Source of the DNA: Streptomyces tsukubensis
GTDB taxonomy: Bacteria > Actinomycetota > Actinomycetes > Streptomycetales > Streptomycetaceae
Direction of reading: 5' to 3'
NCBI RefSeq assembly: GCF_009296025.1
Contig: NZ_CP045178.1
Coordinates: forward strand, 124,001 to 188,000
Length of the DNA stretch: 64,000 nt
Shown here: positions 36,820 through 44,176 of the stretch, piece after piece
Position numbering within the stretch: the first letter of the stretch is position 1
How the letters are laid out: each line of letters starts with the position of its first letter
The notes under the pieces: generated by a model
The model's database searches: none
What the model saw: the letters and a program-made list of their open reading frames with translations, nothing else
What the model was told of the DNA's origin: nothing
Position numbers and translations under genes: made by a program

Positions 36820-37766
36820 GCCACGCTCCGGATCCGGGGGTCGAGGACGGCGTAGAGGATGTCACTGATGAGGGAGCCGACGACGGTCGCGATGCCGACG
36901 ACGAGGGTCACCCCGAGCAGGACGGGGAAGTCGGAGCCCTGGGCGGCGTTCCAGAACAGCAGGCCCATGCCCGGGTAGTTGAACATGGACTCCACGACCA
37001 GGGCACCGCTGAAGAGGGTGGGCAGGTAGAGCCCGAGGAGGGTGGCGAGGGGGATGAGCGCGTTGCGCAGCACGTGCCTCGCCATGATGCGGCGGTGCGA
37101 CTGGCCCTTGGCCATGGCCGTGCGCACGTACTCCTCTGTGAGGTTGTCGAGGACCGCGGAACGCATGTACCGGCTGAACATGGCGATGACACCGAAGGCC
37201 ATGGTGACGACGGGTAGCACCAGCCCCCGGACGTCCCCGAGCAGCGCCCCGATGGACTCGCCCTGGGGCGCCTCGGCGGGGAAGATCGGCAGGACCTGCG
37301 CGAACAGGATGATCATGATGAGGCCGAGGAAGAACACGGGCGTCGCGTACAGCAGGAACGCCAGTCCCGTCATGGCGTAGTCGGACGCCTTGCCGCGCCG
37401 CACCGCCTGGAACAGGCCGAGCGGGATGGCGATGGCGACGGCGATGACGGTGGAGACCACGGTCAGCAGCAGTGTCTTCGGCAGCCGCTGGGTGAGCAGG
37501 TCGAGGACCGGGGAGTTCAGTTTGTAGGACTCGCCGAGGTCGCCGGTGAGCAGCCGCTTGAGGTAGAGGAGGTACTGCGTCGGCAGCGGCCTGTCGTAGC
37601 CCTGGGCGTGGTTGAAGTGCTCGATCTGCTGGGGCGTGCCCTTCGGGCCGAGGATGGCTCGCGCGGGTCCGCCGGGCAGCAGATGCAGCAGGACGAAGAC
37701 GATCACCGAGACCAGGAACAGTACGACGACTGCCTGGAGGAAGCGTCTGAGGAGAAAACCGGTCAC
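36816..37766 (-). CDS. Peptide-type ABC transporter permease (OppB/DppB-like)
   Basis: The protein has 316 aa. The N-terminal helix FLLRRFLQAVVVLFLVSVIVFVLLHLLPGGPARAILG is the DppB signature. The EAA loop is EEYVRTAMAKGQSHRRIMARHVLRNALIPLATLLG, followed by PTLFSGALVVESMFNYPGMG. The GTG start at 37766 overlaps the binding-protein stop by 4 nt. The frame is open further upstream but the extra residues are not family-like. Confidence 0.92.
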   Translation of the reverse strand: MTGFLLRRFLQAVVVLFLVSVIVFVLLHLLPGGPARAILGPKGTPQQIEHFNHAQGYDRPLPTQYLLYLKRLLTGDLGESYKLNSPVLDLLTQRLPKTLLLTVVSTVIAVAIAIPLGLFQAVRRGKASDYAMTGLAFLLYATPVFFLGLIMIILFAQVLPIFPAEAPQGESIGALLGDVRGLVLPVVTMAFGVIAMFSRYMRSAVLDNLTEEYVRTAMAKGQSHRRIMARHVLRNALIPLATLLGLYLPTLFSGALVVESMFNYPGMGLLFWNAAQGSDFPVLLGVTLVVGIATVVGSLISDILYAVLDPRIRSVA

Positions 37767-39628
37767 TTCGAGGCTCCCTTCTTGACGTAGTACCAGTGCT
37801 GGGGAGCGAAGGTGACGGTCGGATTCTGCTCGACGCCCCGCAGATCGTTGCGGATCACGGAGACCTGGTAGGCGGGGTTGGGCATCCACATCACCGGCAG
37901 TTGCTCGGAGAGGTACTTGCCGTAGGAGTGGACGGCCTTCATGTCGGGCGCGTACTGCACCGCGCGGATGATCCGGTCGGCTTCCTTGTCGCTGTAGTTG
38001 CCGAAGTTGGAGGAGGCCCCGGTGGAGAAGAGCTGTTCGCCGCTGGGGTTGAGCGGGTAGTACCAGCTGCCCGCGGTGCCGAAGAAGGACATGTCCCAGT
38101 CACAGCCGGGGGAGTTCTTCGCGCAGGGCACGGAGTTGCCGAGTACCGAGTTGAGGGGCTGCTGGCGCACGGTGAGGTCGATGCCCGCCAGGCTGAGGGA
38201 CGACTTCAGCTCCTGCATCATGTTGGTCGTCTCGGTGGAGCCCGACTGCGAGAGCAGGGTGAGCTTCAGCGGGGCGTCCTTCTTGATACCGGCTCCGCAG
38301 TGGCCGGCGCCGGTGCCGGGCCGCACACACCTGGCGAGGCCGTCGCTGGTCCGCCAGCCGTGGGAGGTGAGGAGCTTCTTCGCCGCCTTCACGGAGAAGG
38401 GGTACGGGTTCTTCTCCATGTCCTTGGAGAGGTACTGGCTCTTCGGCGTCACCGGCACGGGGCCGAGGGTGGGCGTGGCGCTGCCCTGCCAGACGACCTT
38501 GCTCATGGCCTTCTGGTCGACGAGGTGCTGCATCGCCTGGCGGATGTAGAGGCGGTTGAGCAGCGACCCGGCGCCGGTGGAGTTGAAGTTGTAGACGATG
38601 TAGGTGGCCGCCCAGCCCTCCCAGGGGTCGACGCGGTAGCCCTTGTCCTTGAACTTGTCCTTCTGCGCGAGCACGGAAGGGGGTATGTAGCCGTAGTCGA
38701 CCCCTCCCGAGCGCAGCACGTTGTACTCCGAGTCGGCGGTGGTGAACGGCTTGAAGATCACCTTGTCGAGGTGGGGGCGTTCTTCCTTCGGCCCGGTGAA
38801 GTGTTCGTTCGGCACGATGGTGACCTGGCCGTTGTCGCGCCAGCCGGCCAGCTTCCACGGGCCGCTCACGGTCTTCCACAGGGGGTCCGTGCTGTAGCTG
38901 CCCAGGCTCTTGGCGTGCCGGGTGAGGCGGGCGAAGACGGCCTTGGAGCCCTTGGTGGTGCGGTCGAAGTCGCCGGTCCTGCCGCCGTCGGTCGTCGCGT
39001 CCCAGGCGTGCTGGGGAAGGGCCCGCATCAGCGTGAGCTGGTTGGCGGTGAACCAGTCGGGGTTGTAGGCCCGCTTGAGGTGCAGCCGCACCGTGTGGTC
39101 GTCGACCGTCTCGAACCGCTTCACGTTGTCGGGCATGGTGCCGACGGTGTAGTTGCCCCAGTCCGCCTTGTTGGCCTTGACCAGGTTGAACCAGAATTCG
39201 AGGTCCCTGGAGGTGACGGGCTTCCCGTCCGACCAGGTCACGCCTTGGCGCAGGGGCACGGTGACGGTCTTGTTGCCGTCGCTGTAGACCGGCGCGAGGC
39301 CGAGCGTGCCGGCGCCGTGCGTGGTGAGTTCGCCCTTGCCCTGCACGGCGTCGTAGACGGGTGTGAACAGCAGGGAGGAGATCCCGAAGTTGGTGGAGGC
39401 GCCGTAGCCGGGCGCTCCGATCGGGAAGATCCAGTTCGGGGTCGCCGCGGGCGGCAGAGCCATCGTCGCGGTGCCGCCCTCGACGGGGGTACCGCCGGTG
39501 GGGCCCATGGCGATGTGCCCGCCCTCGTTGACGCAGCCGGTGAGGCTGACGAAGGACAGGGCCGTCGCGGCGGCGGCGCAGCTGAGCGCGCGGCGCCGTG
39601 CGCGGGGACGTGGTCGCCGTGGGCGCAT
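37763..39628 (-). CDS. Peptide-type ABC transporter substrate-binding lipoprotein
   Basis: The protein has 621 aa and belongs to SBP family 5 (OppA/DppA). A basic n-region (RPRRPRPRARRRALS) and a hydrophobic core end in the lipobox VSLTGCVN. Family stretches are VTVPLRQGVTWSDGKPVTSRDLEFWFNLVKAN, VRLHLKRAYNPDWFTANQLTLM and RLYIRQAMQHLVDQKAMSKVVWQG. It captures peptides or similar solutes on the cell surface. It is the first gene of a four-gene operon with a good promoter 68-96 bp upstream. The ligand is unknown; the divergent M81 peptidase suggests a modified or cyclic peptide, by inference only. Confidence 0.9.
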   Translation of the reverse strand: MRPRRPRPRARRRALSCAAAATALSFVSLTGCVNEGGHIAMGPTGGTPVEGGTATMALPPAATPNWIFPIGAPGYGASTNFGISSLLFTPVYDAVQGKGELTTHGAGTLGLAPVYSDGNKTVTVPLRQGVTWSDGKPVTSRDLEFWFNLVKANKADWGNYTVGTMPDNVKRFETVDDHTVRLHLKRAYNPDWFTANQLTLMRALPQHAWDATTDGGRTGDFDRTTKGSKAVFARLTRHAKSLGSYSTDPLWKTVSGPWKLAGWRDNGQVTIVPNEHFTGPKEERPHLDKVIFKPFTTADSEYNVLRSGGVDYGYIPPSVLAQKDKFKDKGYRVDPWEGWAATYIVYNFNSTGAGSLLNRLYIRQAMQHLVDQKAMSKVVWQGSATPTLGPVPVTPKSQYLSKDMEKNPYPFSVKAAKKLLTSHGWRTSDGLARCVRPGTGAGHCGAGIKKDAPLKLTLLSQSGSTETTNMMQELKSSLSLAGIDLTVRQQPLNSVLGNSVPCAKNSPGCDWDMSFFGTAGSWYYPLNPSGEQLFSTGASSNFGNYSDKEADRIIRAVQYAPDMKAVHSYGKYLSEQLPVMWMPNPAYQVSVIRNDLRGVEQNPTVTFAPQHWYYVKKGASK

Positions 39629-39695
39629 GGCGAAGGGCCTCCAGGGGGATGCGAGAGAACCGGCCATCGCCGGAGTTCGGCGGGCGGCGCCTGAA

Positions 39696-39724
39696 CGCTA
39701 GGTCGAGCGGTAAAACCAAGTCAA
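39696..39724 (-). promoter_or_regulatory. Promoter of the peptide-type ABC operon
   Basis: On the minus strand TTGACT (39724-39719), a 17-bp spacer and CTAGCG (39701-39696) form a plausible vegetative promoter 68 bp ahead of the binding-protein ATG. Confidence 0.5.
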
Positions 39725-39877
39725 TAGCTTCATTCGATGAACTGGTCTCAACCACATAACCATGGCCGGATAAATAGGGCATATAGCCACCTAGCGCTCT
39801 TTTCGCACTGTCCGAGGGTGGCCAAGTTCCCTCATGTGCGGCAGACTTCCGCCGGAAACACGGGATGTTGATTTCCC

Positions 39878-39902
39878 TGTCGAACCAACCTGTCGAACCA
39901 AC
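39878..39902. repeat. 13-bp tandem repeat, possible ROK operator
   Basis: TGTCGAACCAACC is followed directly by TGTCGAACCAAC. It lies 35 bp before the ROK gene, inside the divergent region shared with the ABC operon, and is a candidate binding site for that regulator. Confidence 0.5.
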
Positions 39903-39936
39903 TGATCGAAGAAACACCCGAGCCACTGGGAGCGGC

Positions 39937-41142
39937 ATGGCCGGAACACCACTCGGCGATCCAGGTTCAGCGCGGCACATCCTGAAGCTGGTCTCCTCAG
40001 GTCTGGCTTCCTCACGCGCCGACCTGGTGCGCGAGCTCGGCCTGGCCCCTTCGACGGTCTCGCTACGGGTCCAGGAGCTGGTCACGGCGGGGCTGCTCAC
40101 CGAGTCCGGTGAGGGCGCCTCACGCGGCGGCCGGCGCCCCAGACTCCTGCGGGTGAGGGCACGGGGCGGGGTGACCCTCGCCGCCGACCTCGGCAGCCAC
40201 CATGTGCGGCTGGGCGCGGTGGACCTCGGCGGGACCGTCGTGGAGGCCGTGGACCATCCCTTCGACCTGACCGAGGGGCCCGAGCACGCCGTCGACTGGC
40301 TCTGCGCGCAGGTGGCCGAACTCGCCGCACGCAGGCGCCGGTCGGGCAGCGAGGTCCGGGGGCTCGGGGTGGCGTTCCCCGGCCCCGTACAGGTGCCGGA
40401 GGGACGGGTCCTGAGCCCCTCACGGATGCCGGGCTGGCACCGCTACCCGCTGCGTGAGGTCCTCTCCGACCGCCTCGGTCTGCCGGTGAGCGTCGACAAC
40501 GACGCCACGATGATGGCGGTGGGCGAACACCACGTCGCACGTTCCGGTCTTGAACACCTGGTGGTGGTGAAGGCCGGGCGCGGCATCGGCTGCGGCGTGA
40601 TCTCGTCGGGCCGTCCGCACAGCGGTGCCACCGGCAGCGCGGGCGACATCAGCCACGTACGGGTCGAGGCCGGCCGGGAACGCCCGTGCAGCTGCGGGAA
40701 CATCGGCTGCCTGGAGACGGTCGCGAGCGGCGCCGCCCTGCTCGGTGAACTCGGCCGCCAGGGTGTCGAAGTGGCCGACACGGCGGAGCTGCTGCAACGC
40801 GTCGCGGACGGCGACCCGCGGACCACCACCCTGGTACGGACGGCGGGCCGGCACATCGGCGAGGTGCTCTCCGTCGTCGTCAACTTCTTCAACCCGCAGG
40901 CCGTGATCCTCGGTGGGGTCCTCGCCACCGCGGAGCCACTGGTCGCCGCCGTCCGCGGCGTCCTCTACGAGCGCTGCCTGCCCCTCGCCACCGCCGACCT
41001 GGAGATCACCACCACGGTGACAGGACACAACGCGGGGCTGCTCGGCGCCGCGCTCACCGTGCTCGGCCAGAACCCGCCCACCACACCGATCACCCTCCCC
41101 TCCCCCGCCCGACCCGCACCGGAAGAGAACGCACTCCCATGA
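39937..41142 (+). CDS. ROK-family transcriptional regulator
   Basis: The protein has 401 aa. An N-terminal winged helix (HILKLVSSGLASSRADLVRELGLAPSTVSLRVQELVTAGLLTESGEG) is followed by a ROK sugar-kinase-like domain (LAADLGSHHVRLGAVDLGGTVV, VAFPGPVQVPEG, VSVDNDATMMAVGEH, VVKAGRGIGCGVI). The zinc motif CSCGNIGCLE is intact. ROK regulators repress sugar or peptide uptake genes and respond to a sugar or sugar phosphate. It diverges from the ABC importer operon and overlaps the next gene by ATGA, so it probably controls both sides. Confidence 0.92.
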   Translation: MAGTPLGDPGSARHILKLVSSGLASSRADLVRELGLAPSTVSLRVQELVTAGLLTESGEGASRGGRRPRLLRVRARGGVTLAADLGSHHVRLGAVDLGGTVVEAVDHPFDLTEGPEHAVDWLCAQVAELAARRRRSGSEVRGLGVAFPGPVQVPEGRVLSPSRMPGWHRYPLREVLSDRLGLPVSVDNDATMMAVGEHHVARSGLEHLVVVKAGRGIGCGVISSGRPHSGATGSAGDISHVRVEAGRERPCSCGNIGCLETVASGAALLGELGRQGVEVADTAELLQRVADGDPRTTTLVRTAGRHIGEVLSVVVNFFNPQAVILGGVLATAEPLVAAVRGVLYERCLPLATADLEITTTVTGHNAGLLGAALTVLGQNPPTTPITLPSPARPAPEENALP

Positions 41143-42719
41143 CCAGCACCGCACCCCGTCGTCTGCGTATCGGCATCGGCGGCATCGGCATCGAGTCCTC
41201 GACCTTCTGCCCGCACCGCTCCACCACGGACGACTTCCGTCAGACCCGTGGCCAGGGGCTCCTCGACCGCTACACGTGGACGGGGGACGACTCGGATCTC
41301 TCTGAGACCGTCGAGTGGGTGCCGCTGCTGCACGCGACGTCGCTGCCCGGCGGCCCCGTCGAGGCCGAGTCGTACCTGATACTCAAGGACGAACTCGTCG
41401 GCAGGATCCGTGCGGCCGGACCCCTCGACGGCATGGTCTACGACATCCACGGCGCGATGAGCGTCGTCGGACTCGTCGACGCCGAGGGTGATCTCACGGA
41501 GGCCGTGCGCGCCGCCCTGGACGCCGTCGGCACACCGGCCGATCCGGAGAACGGCAGGCCGATGATGTCCGCCGCGATGGACCTGCACGGCAATGTGTCG
41601 CGACGGTTCGCCGACCCCATCGACCTGCTCACCGCCCACCGGCTCGCCCCGCACGAGGACGCCTGGGAGACGCGGGAGCGCGCCGCACGCAATCTGGTGC
41701 GCTGCCTGGTCGAGGGCGTACGGCCGTGGCGCGCCTGGGTCCAGGTGCCCGTTCTGCTCCCCGGCGAGAAGACGAGCACCCGGCTCGAACCGGCGAAGTC
41801 GCTCTACGCCTCGCTCGCGGAGATCGAGCGGCTGCCCGGAATCCTGGACGCCGCGATGTGGGTCGGATACGCGTGGGCGGACGAACCGCGCTGTCAGGCG
41901 GCGATCGTCGTGACCGGTGAGGACGGAGAGCTCGCCGCCGCGGAGGCGCGGAAGCTGGCGCGCCGCTACTGGGACGCCCGCAAGGACTTCGTCTTCGTCG
42001 GGCCGACCGGCAGCGCGGAGGAGTGCGTCGAGGCCGCCGCGGCGTCCTCGAAGCGTCCGTTCCTCATCAGCGACTCGGGGGACAACCCGACCGCGGGCGG
42101 CGCGGGTGACCTCGCCCACATGCTCGGGAAGCTGCTGGACCACGAGGAGATCCGCGAGGGCCGCGTCAGCGCGGTGCACCCGGGCATCACCGACCCGGTG
42201 GCCGTCGCCCGCTGCTTCGAGGCCGGGGTGGGCGCGGAAGTCACACTGAGCGTCGGCGGCAAGGTGGACGACCGCCACGGCGGCCCCTACACCCTCACCG
42301 GCACGGTCACGGGTCTCCAGCGCGCGGACGCCTGGAGCGGTCGCGCGGAGGGTGGCGCCTACGACCGCGGCTGCGACATGGCCGCGGTCAAGTGCGGCGG
42401 CCTGACCGTCGTACTGGTCGAGCGCCGCAAGCCCTTCCATACGCTCGCCGACTTCACCGGTCCTGCCGAGGGCGGCCTGGGTGTCGACCCGCGCACCTTC
42501 GACATCGTCGTCGTCAAGATCGGCTACCTGGAGCCGGAGCTGTACGACATGGCGGCGGACTGGCTGCTCGCCCTCACGCCCGGCGGCGTCGACCAGGATC
42601 TGCGCCGCCTCGGCCACCACCGTGTGGAGCGGCCCCTGTACCCCTTCGACGAGGAGGCGTACGAGGACGGCGAGGGCCCCGACCTGACGCCGGTGCTGCT
42701 GACGCCCGCCAAGGCCTGA
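41139..42719 (+). CDS. M81-family metallopeptidase (MlrC/microcystinase C-like)
   Basis: The protein has 526 aa. The N-terminal DUF1485/M81 domain begins RIGIGGIGIESSTFCPHRSTTDDF and has metal-binding stretches VYDIHGAMSV and SAAMDLHGNVSRR, with LTAHRLAPHEDAWETRERA in between; the MlrC C-terminal domain follows (SDSGDNPTAGGAGDL, then CGGLTVVLVERRKPFHTL). MlrC cleaves linearised microcystin-derived peptides containing the Adda residue in sphingomonads, but most M81 members have no known substrate. It is coupled to the ROK regulator (4-nt overlap) and faces a peptide importer, suggesting cytoplasmic breakdown of an imported unusual peptide or amide. Confidence 0.9.
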   Translation: MTSTAPRRLRIGIGGIGIESSTFCPHRSTTDDFRQTRGQGLLDRYTWTGDDSDLSETVEWVPLLHATSLPGGPVEAESYLILKDELVGRIRAAGPLDGMVYDIHGAMSVVGLVDAEGDLTEAVRAALDAVGTPADPENGRPMMSAAMDLHGNVSRRFADPIDLLTAHRLAPHEDAWETRERAARNLVRCLVEGVRPWRAWVQVPVLLPGEKTSTRLEPAKSLYASLAEIERLPGILDAAMWVGYAWADEPRCQAAIVVTGEDGELAAAEARKLARRYWDARKDFVFVGPTGSAEECVEAAAASSKRPFLISDSGDNPTAGGAGDLAHMLGKLLDHEEIREGRVSAVHPGITDPVAVARCFEAGVGAEVTLSVGGKVDDRHGGPYTLTGTVTGLQRADAWSGRAEGGAYDRGCDMAAVKCGGLTVVLVERRKPFHTLADFTGPAEGGLGVDPRTFDIVVVKIGYLEPELYDMAADWLLALTPGGVDQDLRRLGHHRVERPLYPFDEEAYEDGEGPDLTPVLLTPAKA

Positions 42720-42735
42720 CGGCGCTTCTCACCCC

Positions 42736-42767
42736 CTGTGGGCCCGCTCCTCGGAGCGGGCCCACAG
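42736..42767. terminator. Bidirectional terminator
   Basis: 15-bp perfect arms (42736-42750 with 42753-42767) lie around a 2-nt centre between convergent genes. Confidence 0.85.
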
Positions 42768-42812
42768 CCGTGCGGTGCGCGGGTGCGCACGGGACCCGGA
42801 CGGCGCGGGTGG

Positions 42813-43937
42813 CTACTTGGCGATCTGCTCGGGGGTGACCGTCAGCCATGCCTTGTCCGCGGTGACCTTCTGGCCGAGTTCGCGCTGGCGCCGCGCGTCG
42901 GTCCGCTTCATGGTGGTGAGCTGCTTCATGTAGTCGTCCTTGCGGTTGACGAAGATACGGGCCCCGCCGTGTGCGACGTCGGTGGAGCGGAAGAGCATCG
43001 GGCCGTCGCTCGAAGGGGTGTCACCGGCGGCGAGGATGGGCTGCCGATATGCGTCGATATAGGTGCTGATGGCGGCGGGCTTGCCTTCGTACCAGGTCAA
43101 CGGCGCCCAGAGAGTGGGGGTCGTGCGGTACCCCATCAGCTTCTTCTCGTCGAACCGTCCGGCGGCGATCTCCTTGCGGGAGGAGGTCACCTCCCCGGTT
43201 TCCGGGTCCTTCAACAGGGTCGAGACACCGATGACGTTCTCCGGCTTCACGTCGTAGCCGTACTTCGGGTCGGAGAGCACCATCCGCACCAGGTCCTCAC
43301 TGGCCGCGCTGATGATGTACACGCCGACGCCGTGCGCGCGCAGGGTCTTGAAGAGCTGCCGCATCCCCTGGGAGAACTCCGGCGCCTTCACCTCGGTCCT
43401 GGTGACCTTGCCGTCCACGTAGTACTCGGCCGGGATCGGCCTGTCACGAGCCAGGAGTTCGTCGACGTAGCCCTTGAGCTTTCCGAGGGTGAAACCGGCG
43501 AAGATCTGGGCCGCCCACGGGTAGCAGACCTGATCGTCGACCTCGCACAGCCGGTTGTAGTAGCTGTAGAGGCTCTCCTTGTGTCCCGCGGTGTCCTTGA
43601 AGGGGATGACCTTCAGTGAGGGGTCCATGGTCTCCCTGGTGAGTACGCCCTTCTCCTCAAGGAAGGGCAGCAGTGACTCCTCCAGGTCGTTGCGGTAGGT
43701 GGTGTTGTCCGCGTCGAAGACCGCGTAGGCGCCCTGGTGGTCGTGGCGCGCGATGACGCGGCCGAGCTTCTTGGCGACCGGCGCGGGCCAGCTCGACAGT
43801 TCCGACGCGGTCGCCACGGAGGTGTCGGCGGCGGTGGCCTCGTTCTGCGGCCAGAGGGCGAATCCGGCCAGCAGGGCGGCGCTCAGCACGCCCACCGTTC
43901 CGCGGACCGCGTGTCTGCCCGATACCCGTAGCCTCAT
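42813..43937 (-). CDS. Secreted HAD-family phosphatase, phosphorylcholine phosphatase-like
   Basis: The protein has 374 aa. The signal peptide is [36 protein letters not shown]. The HAD motif I reads [21 protein letters not shown], the same form as in Pseudomonas PchP (FDxDNTTYR), with the Asp nucleophile in the first position. Motif II is [15 protein letters not shown] and motif IV lies in [15 protein letters not shown]. PchP removes phosphate from phosphorylcholine released by phospholipase C. Two phospholipase-C-like genes in the window support that role here. The ATG is in the usual position and the gene stands alone. Confidence 0.82.
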   Translation of the reverse strand: MRLRVSGRHAVRGTVGVLSAALLAGFALWPQNEATAADTSVATASELSSWPAPVAKKLGRVIARHDHQGAYAVFDADNTTYRNDLEESLLPFLEEKGVLTRETMDPSLKVIPFKDTAGHKESLYSYYNRLCEVDDQVCYPWAAQIFAGFTLGKLKGYVDELLARDRPIPAEYYVDGKVTRTEVKAPEFSQGMRQLFKTLRAHGVGVYIISAASEDLVRMVLSDPKYGYDVKPENVIGVSTLLKDPETGEVTSSRKEIAAGRFDEKKLMGYRTTPTLWAPLTWYEGKPAAISTYIDAYRQPILAAGDTPSSDGPMLFRSTDVAHGGARIFVNRKDDYMKQLTTMKRTDARRQRELGQKVTADKAWLTVTPEQIAK

Positions 43938-44176
43938 GTTCCGCTGTCTCCTTCGATGTGCCCTGCCGCCCCCTTGCGGGACTGCCCCACGCTATGTGCA
44001 TGACACATGAACGCCTATGAGGGACATCACCGCCGTGTGCGGGCACGGTTTCGGCGGCAGCGGGTAGGTGGCGGTACGGACGTGACGGGGCACCACACAC
44101 GCGCGGGACACGGCGGTGTGCGGATGGAACGGCCCCGGACCGCCCATCCGCCCGTCGCCCGTCGCCCGTCGCCCGA

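Noticed and set aside
35897..36865. Upstream extension of the ABC ATPase frame to a protein of about 1000 aa.
   Set aside because: The extra part is Arg/His/Pro-rich sequence overlapping the permease gene in another frame; ATG 35896 has a ribosome site and gives the family N-terminus.
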